A DNA stretch of 47,539 nt from Methylomonas methanica (GCA_001644045.1 LUUF01000070.1:1-47539), one strand, 5' to 3'; positions 19,968 to 29,618 are shown, numbered from the stretch's first letter. The notes: generated by a model from the letters alone, not told the origin. Program-made: numbers and translations.

Positions 19968-21149
19968 CTAGCCAGCAATATCGCGCGACCCCGCCACCCT
20001 CTGATACCCCCGCTTAATCGCCAACGCCAACTCATGCACCGCCATCGCATAATGCGTACTCTGGTTGTACCGGGTGATCGCGTAGAAGTTGGGGTGACCG
20101 AGTAAATACTCATCCTTGCTTTGATGCCTAAGCAACAACAGCCGCAACGGATAATCGCAATTGCAAGTACCGTCCGGCTCTATGCCGGCTTTGACCAATG
20201 TATCCAAGGGATAAGCGTGGTCCGCGCCGGGCTCCAGGCTGTCGATGCCGCTGAAACTGCCGCGCGTGGCCGAGACGATGGGTTTGCCGGCTTGCCAGCC
20301 GTGCTGCGCGAAATAATTGGCTACGCTGCCTATCACGTCTTCCGGGTTCCACAGGTCGCGGCGGCCGTCGCCGTTAAAGTCCACCGCCCATTGCAGAAAG
20401 CTGCTGGGCATGAATTGGCCCAGGCCCATCGCACCGGCGAAGGAGCCGACCGGTTTGCCGGGGTCCAGGCCTTCGCTGCGGCTCATTACCAGAAAGTTTT
20501 CCAGTTCGCTGCGGAAATATTCGCCGCGCCGCTGATAGTCAAAGCCCAAGGTAGTCAAGGCGTCGATGATTCTATGGTTGCCGACGAAGCTGCCGAAAGT
20601 GGTTTCCACCGCCATGATGCCCAGGATGTATTCGGCCGGCACGCCGTATTGCTGGCTGGCGCGCTGCAGGGCTGCATGATGCTGTTGCCAGAAACTGATG
20701 CCGGCGTTGATATGCCGGTCGTCCAGAAATTGCGCGCGATAGCGGGTCCAGCCACCTTTGCTGGGCTTGCCTTTCATGCCCTGGTCGGATTTGGCCAGAT
20801 AATCCAGCGTCCATTGTTTGCGTTTGGCTTGCGAGAACAGGCCTTGCAGGTATTCGCGGTTGAAACCGTGTTTCTGCACCATCTGTTCGATGAACTGGTT
20901 CAGGGCCGGATAGCCGGCGTAATCGCCGCTGACTGCCGTGGCATGATAACCGCCGACGCTGGCGAACGGCCGCAAGTCCGGCGTGGCTTGGCGCGACTGG
21001 CTGGGCGCGGTTTGTTGGGTGGGCGTGTGGACGCGATTATTTGCTTTATCGCCGGCCGGCGGCTGCGAGGCGCAGCCCGCCAACAATGCAATTAACAGTG
21101 CCGAACCGGCGTTTTGTAGAGAGACTTTACTAGTACTAAATGTATACAA
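19968..21149 (-). CDS. mltB: Membrane-bound lytic murein transglycosylase B
   Basis: A 393-residue lipoprotein that cleaves the MurNAc-GlcNAc glycosidic bond of peptidoglycan to give 1,6-anhydro ends. The lipobox LLAGC places the lipidated Cys at residue 26. The MltB/SltB domain spans about 75-375. The catalytic Glu is E182 in IMAVETTFGS, and the MGLGQFMPSSF and FNGDGRRDLWNP segments are family hallmarks. No ATG lies near the signal peptide, so the start is probably TTG at 21149; an upstream CTG is possible. It begins 17 bases after pilU and is likely transcribed with pilT-pilU. It is about 6 kb from the toxin locus and on the other strand, so I treat it as housekeeping. Confidence 0.92.
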   Translation of the reverse strand: MYTFSTSKVSLQNAGSALLIALLAGCASQPPAGDKANNRVHTPTQQTAPSQSRQATPDLRPFASVGGYHATAVSGDYAGYPALNQFIEQMVQKHGFNREYLQGLFSQAKRKQWTLDYLAKSDQGMKGKPSKGGWTRYRAQFLDDRHINAGISFWQQHHAALQRASQQYGVPAEYILGIMAVETTFGSFVGNHRIIDALTTLGFDYQRRGEYFRSELENFLVMSRSEGLDPGKPVGSFAGAMGLGQFMPSSFLQWAVDFNGDGRRDLWNPEDVIGSVANYFAQHGWQAGKPIVSATRGSFSGIDSLEPGADHAYPLDTLVKAGIEPDGTCNCDYPLRLLLLRHQSKDEYLLGHPNFYAITRYNQSTHYAMAVHELALAIKRGYQRVAGSRDIAG

Positions 21150-21166
21150 GCGAGCTATATCCAGGG

Positions 21167-22299
21167 CTATTTAAAAAGACTGCCTCCCTCGTCGTCGTTT
21201 TCGGCCAGGGTCATGCCGGCGGTTTCGAAATTCACGTTTTCGGCGCCCAGTTTAATCATCAGGCGCACCTCGTTCCGGGAGTCGGCAGCGTGCAAGGCGT
21301 CATCGTAACCAATTTTACCCGCTGTATACAGATCGTAAAGCGCTTGGTCGAAAGTCTGCATGCCGTGCTCGCGCGAGCTTTTCATCAGTTCTTTTAATTT
21401 GTGTACTTCGCCTTTGCGGACCATGTCCGACACCAAGGGCGTATTAAGCAGAATCTCGATGGCCGGGTGCGGCCCTTGCCGTCGGCGCGCTGAATCAATT
21501 GTTGGGCGACGATGCCGCGCAGGTTCAGCGACAAGTCCATAAATAGCTGGCTGTGCATTTCTTCCGGGAAAAAATGCAGAATGCGGTCTATCGCCTGGTT
21601 GGCGTTGTTCGCGTGCAAGGTGCAGACGCACAAATGGCCGGTTTCGGCGAAGGTGATGGCGTGCTGCATGGTGTCCCGACTTCTGACCTCGCCGATCAGA
21701 ATCACATCCGGCGCTTGCCTCAAGGTGTTTTTTAACGCCACTTCAAACGACTCGGTATCCAGGCCCACTTCGCGCTGCGTGATGATGCAGCCCTTGTGCG
21801 GATGGATAAACTCGATAGGGTCTTCGATGGAAATGATATGGCCGCTGCTATTCTCGTTGCGATGCCGAATCAACGCCGCCAACGAGGTTGATTTACCGGT
21901 ACCGGTGGCGCCGACGAACATCACCAGACCGCGTTTGTACATGATCAGTTCTTTCAACACCGGCGGCAGATGCAAGTCCTCGGCGCTGGGGATGGTGGTT
22001 TCGATGCGGCGCAACACCATGCCGGCCGAGTCGCGCTGGGTAAAGGCGCTGACCCGGAACCGACCCAAATCATGGACGCTCAAGGCAAACTGGCATTCGC
22101 GGGTATTTTCAAATTCGTCGCGTTGGCGTTGCGACATGATGCTGAGGACCAGCATCATGGTCTGCTCGCTGTTTAAAATAGTTTTGGACACTTCGACAAC
22201 TTTGCCGTTGACTTTCATCGACGGTGGCCGGCCGGCGGTGATGAATAAGTCGGACGCTTTCTTTTCCACCATCAGGGCCAATAGAGCTTTAAAGTCCAT
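21167..22299 (-). pseudogene. pilU: PilU, type IV pilus retraction ATPase paralogue, with a one-base frameshift
   Basis: Residues 1-275 are a normal PilT/PilU-type secretion ATPase: Walker A GATGTGKST, Asp box IISIEDPIEF, Walker B DVILIGEVRS and a His box around TLHANNANQ. At 21469-21471 the frame changes; adding one base restores HPAIEILLNTPLVSDMV and a normal C-terminus to the TAG at 21167. As written, the product would lose about 100 C-terminal residues and gain a short nonsense tail. The rest of the gene is clean, so either a recent mutation or a base-calling error in a GC-rich run is possible. It follows pilT by 15 bases and has a clear AGGAGG ribosome binding site. PilU works with PilT in pilus retraction. 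Confidence 0.9.
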
Positions 22300-22314
22300 G
22301 ACGCCTCCTAAAAA

Positions 22315-23352
22315 TTAACGGAACATGTCTTTGTTGACGGCCTTGACCATTGCGCCTTTTGCGGTGATCAGGCCTTTATCGACCAATTCCTTCAGATTCT
22401 GATCCAGGGTTTGCATACCGTCTTTGCGGCCGGTTTGAATGGCCGAATACATTTGTGCCACCTTGGCTTCGCGGATCAGGTTGCGGATGGCCGGGGTGCC
22501 GACCATGATTTCGTGCGCAGCAATCCGGCCGCCGCCGACTTTTTTTAATAGGGTTTGCGAAATAACCGCCTGCAAGGATTCGGAGAGCATGGCCCGTATC
22601 ATGTCTTTTTCGGCGGCGGGGAACACGTCGATAATCCGGTCTATGGTTTTTGCGGCCGAAGTGGTGTGTAAGGTGCCGAATACCAAGTGGCCGGTTTCCG
22701 CGGCGGTCAAGGCCAGGCGGATGGTTTCCAAGTCCCGCATCTCGCCCACCAGAATAATGTCCGGGTCTTCCCGCAGTGCCGAGCGCAAGGCTTCATTAAA
22801 ACCCAGGGTATCGCGATGTACTTCACGCTGGTTGATCAAGCACTTCTGGCTTTCGTGGACAAACTCGATGGGGTCTTCCACGGTCAGAATGTGCGCGTAA
22901 TCGTTGGAGTTTATATGATTCACCATCGCCGCCAGCGTGGTGGATTTACCGGAACCGGTCGGCCCGGTGACCAGAATCAGGCCGCGCGGTTTGGTACACA
23001 ATTCCGCAAAAAACTTTGGCGCGTCCAGGTCTTCCAGCGTTAACACTTTAGACGGAATGGTCCGGAACACCGCGCCGGCGCCTCTATCCTGATTGAAAGC
23101 ATTCACCCGGAAGCGGGCCACGCCGGGCAGCGCGAAAGAAAAGTCGGTTTCCAGAAATTCTTCGTAATCGCGGCGCTGCTTGTCGTTCATGATGTCGTAA
23201 ATCAGCGCATGAACTTCCTTGTGGTTTAAGGAGGGGATATTGATGCGGCGGATGTCGCCGTCCACCCGGATCATCGGCGGTAAGCCGGCGGAAAGATGCA
23301 AGTCGGAGGCTTTGTTTTTGACGGAAAAGGTCAATAGTTCGGCGATATCCAT
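22315..23352 (-). CDS. pilT: Type IV pilus retraction ATPase PilT
   Basis: A 345-residue hexameric motor ATPase that drives pilus depolymerisation and twitching, acting at the cytoplasmic face of the pilus base. Walker A is GPTGSGKSTT, the Asp box ILTVEDPIEFVH, Walker B DIILVGEMRD and the His box TLHTTSAAKT. The PilT-specific AIRNLIREAK segment near the C-terminus (consensus AIRNLIRE) is present. Length and start (MDIAELL) match the family. It is first in the pilT-pilU-mltB run on the minus strand. Confidence 0.96.
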   Translation of the reverse strand: MDIAELLTFSVKNKASDLHLSAGLPPMIRVDGDIRRINIPSLNHKEVHALIYDIMNDKQRRDYEEFLETDFSFALPGVARFRVNAFNQDRGAGAVFRTIPSKVLTLEDLDAPKFFAELCTKPRGLILVTGPTGSGKSTTLAAMVNHINSNDYAHILTVEDPIEFVHESQKCLINQREVHRDTLGFNEALRSALREDPDIILVGEMRDLETIRLALTAAETGHLVFGTLHTTSAAKTIDRIIDVFPAAEKDMIRAMLSESLQAVISQTLLKKVGGGRIAAHEIMVGTPAIRNLIREAKVAQMYSAIQTGRKDGMQTLDQNLKELVDKGLITAKGAMVKAVNKDMFR

Positions 23353-23468
23353 GATTTATGTCCCAGCAATAAAAGGAATGATCGTCGGCAAGGATAGTAC
23401 ACAATTCAAAACCGGCCGGCTTATTCGTCCATGGCGTCAACCCTTATGCGGGCGAGAGGTATATAGGC

Positions 23469-23810
23469 TTAGCGGTGCTGGCTTTTTTCCGCGCAACGAA
23501 TGCATTGATTGGCATAGGGCAAGGCGGCCAAACGTTCTTTTTTAATGGGTTCGCCGCAGCTCAGACAAATACCGTAGGTGCCGGCATCGATGCGGGAAAT
23601 GGCTTGTTTGATTTTTTCCACTTCGTCGCGAGCGGCGTTGCCGAGCGCGTCCAACACTTCGTCGTTTTCGGTTTCGACGGCCTGTTCGGAAAAATCCTGG
23701 GCCAGCGGTTTATCGGTGTGTCTGACATCGTCGGTGATTTTCCCCAGTCTATCGTCCAGGTCTTCCAGCATATTCAATAACTGGTCGCGTACTTCTGCAT
23801 ATTCTTTCAT
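23469..23810 (-). CDS. DksA/TraR-family C4 zinc-finger protein
   Basis: A 113-residue protein with a coiled-coil first half (about 1-70, rich in Glu, Asp and Leu) and a C-terminal zinc finger, CLSCGEPI near 86-93 and CIRCAEKS near 107. DksA-type proteins bind in the RNA polymerase secondary channel and tune promoters with ppGpp; this shorter form could also be a TraR/YbiI-type relative. I chose ATG at 23810 because CGGAGA precedes it at normal spacing. The upstream in-frame extension of 32 residues has no family resemblance. It lies 116 bases upstream of pilT on the same strand and is divergent from moxR. Confidence 0.88.
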   Translation of the reverse strand: MKEYAEVRDQLLNMLEDLDDRLGKITDDVRHTDKPLAQDFSEQAVETENDEVLDALGNAARDEVEKIKQAISRIDAGTYGICLSCGEPIKKERLAALPYANQCIRCAEKSQHR

Positions 23811-23954
23811 GGCAATCTCCGCAGCAGAGCTGCATAGTGTTATCACCGGCTCATCCAGCCGGAGTTTAATCCCTGGTTTATACAATGAAGCCGATAGCAG
23901 GTGCAACTAAGCTGATCTATACTCGAGTCATCGACATTTTTTGACTTTTGCACA

Positions 23955-24860
23955 ATGGACCTTGCACTCGATCGCTTACTCACCGCCGCCAATCAAATCA
24001 TTCTCGGTAAACAACCACAAATTCGACTGGCGGTCTGCTGCTTGCTGGCCAGGGGGCATTTACTCATAGAGGACATACCCGGCGTGGGCAAGACTACCCT
24101 ATCGCACACTCTGGCGCGATTGTTTGGCCTGGACTATCAGCGGATTCAATTCACCAGCGATATTTTGCCGGCCGACATCGTCGGTTCCTCGGTATTCGAC
24201 GCCCATCAGCAGCTATTCAGTTTTCATCCCGGGCCGATTTTCAAACAAATGATCCTGGCCGACGAAATCAACCGCGCCACGCCCAAGGCGCAAAGTGCGT
24301 TATTGGAAGCGATGGAAGAGCGGCAGGTGACCGTCGAAGGCCGCACCTATCCCTTGCCGCAGCCGTTTTTCGTCATCGCCACCCAAAATCCGGCCCATCA
24401 GATCGGCACCTTTCCGCTGCCGGAGTCGCAAGTCGACCGGTTTTTGATGCGTATCGAGCTGGGCTACCCCAGCCGCCAGGCCGAACGGGAGTTGCTGAGC
24501 GGTCAACCAAGACATGTGCTGATCGACCAATTGCCGGTGGCTTTGCTGCCCGAACAATTGGCAGGCTTGCAACAGGCGGCAGCCGAAGTGCACGTGTCGC
24601 CGGCCTTGCTTGATTATCTGCAAGCCATTCTGGCCTTTAGCCGCCAATCCAACGATTTTGCCAGCGGCCTGTCGCCGCGCGCGGGCTTGGGTTTGCTGGC
24701 CGCCGCCAAGGCTTGGGCACTTATCGACAAACGCAAGGCCGTGTTGCCGGAAGACTTACAAGCGGTGTTACCGGCGGTGGCCGGGCATCGTTTGAACGTT
24801 GGCACCAACGATTCGGTCGCCATCGTCGCGCCCATTCTCAAGCATGTGCCGGTACTTTGA
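23955..24860 (+). CDS. MoxR-family AAA+ ATPase
   Basis: A 301-residue AAA_3 ATPase: Walker A GVGKTT at 43-48, Walker B ILADEINRA near 100, the MEERQVTVEG segment, sensor-1 IATQNP and arginine finger region SQVDRFLM. MoxR proteins act as chaperone-like ATPases, usually with VWA or DUF58 partners, in maturing enzymes or envelope functions. It is the first gene of a three-gene operon with DUF58 and TgpA-like transglutaminase genes; its TGA overlaps the TTG start of the next gene. The substrate is unknown. Confidence 0.93.
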   Translation: MDLALDRLLTAANQIILGKQPQIRLAVCCLLARGHLLIEDIPGVGKTTLSHTLARLFGLDYQRIQFTSDILPADIVGSSVFDAHQQLFSFHPGPIFKQMILADEINRATPKAQSALLEAMEERQVTVEGRTYPLPQPFFVIATQNPAHQIGTFPLPESQVDRFLMRIELGYPSRQAERELLSGQPRHVLIDQLPVALLPEQLAGLQQAAAEVHVSPALLDYLQAILAFSRQSNDFASGLSPRAGLGLLAAAKAWALIDKRKAVLPEDLQAVLPAVAGHRLNVGTNDSVAIVAPILKHVPVL

Positions 24861-25807
24861 GCGCAGCGGCATTATCCTTAAAACAGCGCCTGAAACTGTC
24901 GCGTTTTTTTAGCGGCGAGGCGCCGGCCGCCGGGCCGATTGTGTTAACGCAGCGGCGGGTATTCATTCTGCCGACGCAACGCGGCTTGGCATTTGTGTTG
25001 TTGATTTTGTTGCTGGTGCTGATCGGCTTTGTCTACAACAACAATCTGGCGTATTTACTCGGGTTCTTACTAGCCAGCATTTTTTTCGTGACCATCCTGC
25101 ACAGCTTCAAAGCACTGGCGGGGTTAACGATACAGCCGGCCCGGCAACAAGCGGTGTTCGCCGGCCAAGCCGGGCCGTTTAGTTTCCAGATCAGCAATCC
25201 CGGTTCGCAGCCGCGCTTTGCTATCGACCTGGTTTTGCAGTCCGAGTTAGCTATTAGCTTGGCCGCCGAGCAAGCTCAAATCGTCACGCTATATCAACCC
25301 ACCCGGCAGCGCGGTTGGCAATTGCCGGGTACGCTGACCATTTCCAGCACCTACCCCTTGGGTTTATTTCGAGCCTGGGCGCCCTTACGTTTCGATAGCC
25401 CCTTGCTGGTGTATCCCAAGCCAGCCAGCCAGCAACTGCCGTTTCCAGACAGCGACGACGGTCAGGATAAGCCCGGTCAAAACCGCCGCAGCGGCGATGA
25501 GTTTGACGGGGTAAGGGCCTATCAGCGGGGCGACGCGATTCGGCAAATCCATTGGAAAGCCTTCGCCAAAGGTCAGGGTGTGCACAGCAAATACTACAGT
25601 GGCGCCAGTTCCAGCGAATTGTGGCTGGATTATCAACATACGCCCGGCCATCATCTGGAAGAACGCCTCAGTCAGCTATGCCGCTGGCTGGTGGATGCCG
25701 AACAGGCCGGTTTGCGCTACGGTTTGGTGCTGCCCGGCTTGCGTCTGCCGCCGGACAACGGCGCCGCGCATTACCGACAATGTCTGCAAGCCCTGGCGCT
25801 GTTCTGA
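24857..25807 (+). CDS. DUF58 domain membrane protein
   Basis: About 316 residues. Two adjacent membrane helices (LAFVLLILLLVLIGFVY and LAYLLGFLLASIFFVTIL, near 45-85) are followed by a soluble domain. The DUF58 hallmark is present as FDGVRAYQRGD followed by IRQIHWKAFAK. The first possible start that avoids running deep into moxR is TTG at 24857, overlapping the moxR stop as TTGA. The longer open frame to 24713 translates moxR DNA out of frame. DUF58 proteins co-occur with MoxR and transglutaminase-like proteins; the module's biochemical role is unresolved. Confidence 0.87.
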   Translation: MSAAALSLKQRLKLSRFFSGEAPAAGPIVLTQRRVFILPTQRGLAFVLLILLLVLIGFVYNNNLAYLLGFLLASIFFVTILHSFKALAGLTIQPARQQAVFAGQAGPFSFQISNPGSQPRFAIDLVLQSELAISLAAEQAQIVTLYQPTRQRGWQLPGTLTISSTYPLGLFRAWAPLRFDSPLLVYPKPASQQLPFPDSDDGQDKPGQNRRSGDEFDGVRAYQRGDAIRQIHWKAFAKGQGVHSKYYSGASSSELWLDYQHTPGHHLEERLSQLCRWLVDAEQAGLRYGLVLPGLRLPPDNGAAHYRQCLQALALF

Positions 25808-25809
25808 GC

Positions 25810-27762
25810 ATGCCGTTTCTGCCCTCCACGCGATTGATGTTGTTTATGCTCGGCTCGATAGGGCTGATCACGCTGCCGCATGCCTGGCATATTCCGCCCG
25901 TATTGTTCGGATTCTTTACGCTCATGCTGTTGTGGCGCCTATTCGGTGTGTGGCGGCCAAGCTATTTACCGAATCGGCTTACAGTATTTTTATTGATGTT
26001 GGCGGGCATTGGTTTGCTTTACAGCCAGCAGCATTCGGTATTCGGCCGCGATGCCGGTACCGGTTTGTTCGTGGTGGCGCTGGGCTTGAAGTTGCTGGAA
26101 ATTCACGGCAAGCGCGATGTGTATGTGATCGTTTATCTGGCTTTCATCGTGGCGGTCACGCAGTTTTTATACGAAGAAAGCATCTTGATGGCGCTTTACA
26201 TCCTGCTGGTGTGTGGGGTGTTGCTGGCCACTTTAATCACGCAAAACAGCCAGGCGCCGCAAACCCTGCCGGCCTTAAAAACGTCGGCGGCGCTTATTCT
26301 GCAAAGCCTGCCGCTGGCCTTGGTGTTGTTTGTGTTGTTTCCGCGTCTGGAGGCGCCGCATTGGAGCTGGCTGGACGATGATACCCAGGCGAGGAGCGGC
26401 CTCAGCAACACCTTGGAACCCGGCTCCATTGCCGAATTAAGTCTCTCGCCGGAGCTGGTGTTCAGGGTCAAATTCGACGGCGAGCTACCGCCGCCCGCGC
26501 AGCGTTATTGGCGCGGTCCGGTTTATGCCAGTACCGATGGCGTGCGCTGGCGAGCGCCGCCGGTGTTGGGCCGCGAAAACAACCCGGATCAACCCGCTTT
26601 TACTGGCACGGCTTACGATTACACGCTGATGATGGAGCCGCAAAAGCAGAATTGGGTGTTTGCGTTGGAGATGCCTACGCAGTTTGCCGGCGGTTTACGC
26701 CGTAATGGCTTATATCAGCTGATAAGCAATAAAAATCCCGGCGACCGCGCCGAGTATCGGCTTAGCTCGTCGCCTGCTTATAACACCGGCGGCATCAGCA
26801 AAACCGAGCGCAGGGAAAACTTGCAAGTACCCGGTAAACCGTCGGTAAGAATCGTCGAGCTGGTCCGGCAGCTACAAGACAAGCAAGCCCGGCCTGAATT
26901 GTTTATCGGCAATTTGTTACAACATTTTCGGCAGGAAAATTTTCATTACACCCTTAGCCCTGATCCCATGCCGGACCAGCCTATCGAGACCTTTTTATTC
27001 GAACGCCGCGCCGGTTTTTGCAGCCATTACGCCACGGCCTTCGTGTATTTGCTGCGCGTGGCGGAGATTCCGGCACGGGTGGTGGGCGGTTATCAGGGCG
27101 GGCAGATCAATGAAGTCGGCGGCTTTCTGGAGATCAGGCAAGCCGATGCGCATGCCTGGGCGGAAGCCTGGCTGGAAGGCCGGGGCTGGGTCAGATTCGA
27201 TCCGACCGCTGCCATCGCCCCGGAACGGATAGAACGCGGTGTGAATGTTGATTTACAGATTGCCAGCGGCGCGGTGAATTTCAGCCCTGTGCAACTCGAC
27301 GCAAAGACCTTGTCCTGGCTGCAACGCGGCCGGCAACTGTGGCAAAGCGTCGATTACAACTGGCAACGTTGGATCATCAATTACGACACGGTCAATCAGA
27401 AAGCGTTTTTACAAAGCCTGGGGATAAATGATTTCGTCAAGCTGGGTTATTGGCTCTTGATTAGCATCGCGGGTATCGGCGGCATATTGGCTTGGCGCTT
27501 GTTGCGGCCAAACCGCCGCCGCCAAGATCCGGCCCTAGTGCTGTACCGGCAGTTTTGCGCCAAGCTGAGTAAAGCGGGGATTGAAGTCGATGCTGGCGAT
27601 GGCCCCAAAACCCTGGCGGAACGTGCCGCACACCGACGCCCGGATTTGGCGGAGTCTATAGGACGGATTACCGCGATTTTTATTCGTTTGCGCTACCAAG
27701 CCGACAGCAAAACCAGCGATTTGCAGGTTTTAAAAACGCTGGTCGCGAGCTTTCGGGTTTAA
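25810..27762 (+). CDS. TgpA-type transglutaminase-like membrane protein (DUF3488)
   Basis: A 650-residue inner membrane protein. Several N-terminal helices (about 10-190) precede a periplasmic transglutaminase-like domain whose Cys-His-Asp triad is visible as C404 (AGFCSHYA), H448 (ADAHAWAEAW) and D464 (VRFDPTAA). A further helix (about 550-570, LLISIAGIGGILAW) precedes a cytoplasmic DUF4129-like tail. TgpA of Pseudomonas aeruginosa is essential for growth in that species. ATG at 25810 is 2 bases after the DUF58 stop; the longer open frame translates DUF58 DNA in another frame. It closes the moxR operon. Confidence 0.92.
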   Translation: MPFLPSTRLMLFMLGSIGLITLPHAWHIPPVLFGFFTLMLLWRLFGVWRPSYLPNRLTVFLLMLAGIGLLYSQQHSVFGRDAGTGLFVVALGLKLLEIHGKRDVYVIVYLAFIVAVTQFLYEESILMALYILLVCGVLLATLITQNSQAPQTLPALKTSAALILQSLPLALVLFVLFPRLEAPHWSWLDDDTQARSGLSNTLEPGSIAELSLSPELVFRVKFDGELPPPAQRYWRGPVYASTDGVRWRAPPVLGRENNPDQPAFTGTAYDYTLMMEPQKQNWVFALEMPTQFAGGLRRNGLYQLISNKNPGDRAEYRLSSSPAYNTGGISKTERRENLQVPGKPSVRIVELVRQLQDKQARPELFIGNLLQHFRQENFHYTLSPDPMPDQPIETFLFERRAGFCSHYATAFVYLLRVAEIPARVVGGYQGGQINEVGGFLEIRQADAHAWAEAWLEGRGWVRFDPTAAIAPERIERGVNVDLQIASGAVNFSPVQLDAKTLSWLQRGRQLWQSVDYNWQRWIINYDTVNQKAFLQSLGINDFVKLGYWLLISIAGIGGILAWRLLRPNRRRQDPALVLYRQFCAKLSKAGIEVDAGDGPKTLAERAAHRRPDLAESIGRITAIFIRLRYQADSKTSDLQVLKTLVASFRV

Positions 27763-27778
27763 CTATAACTTTCCCGCT

Positions 27779-27857
27779 TCAAATTTCGACACATCTGCTC
27801 CCTCGCCCGCCCTCCGGGAGAGGACTGGGATGAGGGAAGCAAAAAAGCGAAATTTGA
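27779..27857. repeat. Palindromic intergenic repeat
   Basis: TCAAATTTCG at 27779-27788 pairs with CGAAATTTGA at 27848-27857, and TGCTCCCTC at 27796-27804 pairs with GAGGGAGCA-like sequence at 27832-27841. The core (CCCTCCGGGAGAGG) is itself a palindrome. It lies between convergent genes, so it may end transcription from both sides. It belongs to a repeat style different from 2347-2462. Confidence 0.65.
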
Positions 27858-27883
27858 GGTGCGAATTCATTCGACCCAACGGA

Positions 27884-28147
27884 TTAATGTAAATCCGGCA
27901 CTTCTTCAACCGCTTTTTGCGCGGGTTGCTTGGCAGCCGCCGCGGCTTGTTCCTGTTGTTTTTGTTTATTGCCTTCGCCGAACATCACCGCACCTGCCAT
28001 AAATATCGCGCCGGCGATAGCCATGATAGGCAGACGGCCGGGTTTATCCATCCACAGCAGTATCCACTTGGGCTTGATCATGCCGACGATCAATATAATC
28101 ACCGCCAAAATCATCACGTTAAAACTGTAGTAGATCAAAGTATTCAT
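27884..28147 (-). CDS. Small membrane protein, unknown function (87 aa)
   Basis: I do not recognise the family. Starting at ATG 28147, the protein has two hydrophobic helices (VMILAVIILIVGMI near 10-23 and IMAIAGAIFMAGAVMF near 40-55), a KPKW-containing loop, and a soluble tail rich in Gln, Ala and Lys ending in VPDLH. The tail is predicted cytoplasmic or periplasmic depending on orientation. It is divergent from the SPFH gene, sharing a 100-base upstream region. The 25-residue upstream extension lacks a good start context. Confidence 0.65.
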   Translation of the reverse strand: MNTLIYYSFNVMILAVIILIVGMIKPKWILLWMDKPGRLPIMAIAGAIFMAGAVMFGEGNKQKQQEQAAAAAKQPAQKAVEEVPDLH

Positions 28148-28248
28148 GAATCGGAACCCTGTTTCCAGCAAGTTAAAGAGACATACATTATTATTAGCCG
28201 CGTGACCGTTGGCAATAAACAAATTAAATTCATATTTTAGGAGGCGCT

Positions 28249-29169
28249 ATGGGCGGCTTTGGCTTATTTGTAACCGTGTTGTTGGTGTTCGCCATCTTAA
28301 TGGTGTTCATGAGCGTCAAATCCGTGCCGCAAGGCATGGAGTACACCGTCGAGCGCTTCGGTAAATATACCGCGACTTTAACGCCTGGCTTAAATATCAT
28401 CATGCCGATCATCGACCGCATCGGCCGCAAGCTTAACATGATGGAACAGGTGCTGGACGTACCGTCGCAGGAGGTAATTACCAAGGACAACGCAATGGTC
28501 CGGGTCGATGGCGTGGTGTTTTACCAGATCATGGATGCCGCCAAGGCCGCCTACGAAATCACGTATCTGGATATGGCCATCATCAATCTGGTGATGACTA
28601 ATATCCGCACCGTGATGGGTTCCATGGACCTGGACGAATTATTGTCGCGCCGCGACGAGATCAACGCCCGCCTGCTGAACGTGGTTGACGAGGCCACCTC
28701 GCCTTGGGGCATTAAAGTCACCCGTATCGAAATCAAAGACATCGCCCCGCCCAAGGACTTGGTCGATTCCATGGCTCGGCAAATGAAAGCGGAGCGGGAA
28801 AAACGCGCGCAGATTCTAGAAGCGGAAGGCTTGCGCCAAGCGGAAATCCTGAAGGCCGAAGGTCTGAAACAAGGCGCGATTCTGGACGCCGAGGGCCGTA
28901 AAGAAGCCGCGTTCCGCGACGCTGAGGCCCGCGAACGTCTGGCCGAAGCGGAAGCCCGCGCCACGATGATGGTTTCGGAAGCCATTGCCAAGGGCGACGT
29001 ACAGGCGATCAATTATTTCGTGGCGCAAAAATACATCGAGTCTTTGAAAGAAGTCGCTTCGGCCAACAACAGCAAGCTGATTTTCATGCCACTGGAAGCC
29101 TCTAGCGTGATCGGCGCGCTGGGCGGCATCGGCGAACTGGCTAAAGAAGCCTTGAATAAAAAGGCCTGA
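28249..29169 (+). CDS. qmcA: SPFH/Band 7 (stomatin-like, QmcA-type) membrane protein
   Basis: A 306-residue protein with an N-terminal membrane helix (about 3-22), an SPFH domain (about 25-190, with [15 protein letters not shown] and [14 protein letters not shown]) and a C-terminal helical repeat ([16 protein letters not shown] and similar). It ends in a hydrophobic Ala/Gly-rich region. SPFH proteins oligomerise into membrane cages and often associate with FtsH-type proteases or lipid microdomains. A GGAGG ribosome binding site precedes the ATG. It lies 2 bases before an NfeD gene, the usual SPFH-NfeD pairing (E. coli qmcA-ybbK). Confidence 0.92.
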   Translation: MGGFGLFVTVLLVFAILMVFMSVKSVPQGMEYTVERFGKYTATLTPGLNIIMPIIDRIGRKLNMMEQVLDVPSQEVITKDNAMVRVDGVVFYQIMDAAKAAYEITYLDMAIINLVMTNIRTVMGSMDLDELLSRRDEINARLLNVVDEATSPWGIKVTRIEIKDIAPPKDLVDSMARQMKAEREKRAQILEAEGLRQAEILKAEGLKQGAILDAEGRKEAAFRDAEARERLAEAEARATMMVSEAIAKGDVQAINYFVAQKYIESLKEVASANNSKLIFMPLEASSVIGALGGIGELAKEALNKKA

Positions 29170-29171
29170 TT

Positions 29172-29618
29172 ATGGGGGAGCAAGACATCGTGTTTTGGTA
29201 CTGGTGGGTGTTGGCCGTCGGCTTTTTAGCCTTGGAAATCGTCGTCACCGGCTTCTTTTTCCTGTGGCTGGCGGTGTCGGCGTTTATCGTCGGCGCGGCT
29301 GTACTGTTAATTCCGGCTACACCGTTTAACGTGCAGTTGCTGTTGTTTTCCTTGCTGGCGGTGTTGTCGGTGCTGGCCTGGCGTAAATACGCCCGCACCC
29401 GCGCCGTGGAAGCCACCGATCATCCCTTGTTAAACCAGCGCGGGGCGCAGTACATCGGCCGCACCTTTTTTCTGATCGCGCCTATCGAAAATGGTCAGGG
29501 CAAGATCAAGGTTGATGATACGTTTTGGAAGGTGCACGGGAAGGATAGTCCGATGGGGGCTAAGGTAAAGGTCGTGGCGGTTAAGGGGACGGTGTTTGAA
29601 GTGGAGGTTTGTGAGTAA
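29172..29618 (+). CDS. NfeD-like membrane protein
   Basis: A 148-residue protein with three or four hydrophobic helices in the first 80 residues (WYWWVLAVGFLALEIV, FFFLWLAVSAFIVGAAVLL, LLLFSLLAVLSVLAW). A C-terminal OB-fold-like NfeD domain follows (GRTFFLIAPIENGQGKIKV, DDTFWKVHG, VVAVKGTVFEVE). NfeD proteins partner with SPFH proteins; this gene starts 2 bases after its partner. The function is thought to be membrane quality control, with no catalytic residues visible here. Confidence 0.9.
   Translation: MGEQDIVFWYWWVLAVGFLALEIVVTGFFFLWLAVSAFIVGAAVLLIPATPFNVQLLLFSLLAVLSVLAWRKYARTRAVEATDHPLLNQRGAQYIGRTFFLIAPIENGQGKIKVDDTFWKVHGKDSPMGAKVKVVAVKGTVFEVEVCE

Noticed and set aside
19968..21149. MltB as part of the lysozyme toxin system
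   Set aside because: It is on the other strand, separated by IS remnants, and follows pilT-pilU with 17 bases; a housekeeping role in peptidoglycan turnover explains it.
24713..24856. Longer N-terminus for the DUF58 protein
   Set aside because: The extension translates the 3' end of moxR out of frame and has no family similarity; the TTG overlapping the moxR stop is more plausible.
25552..25809. Longer N-terminus for the TgpA-like protein
   Set aside because: It translates the DUF58 gene in another frame; ATG at 25810 is just after the DUF58 stop and begins the first membrane helix.
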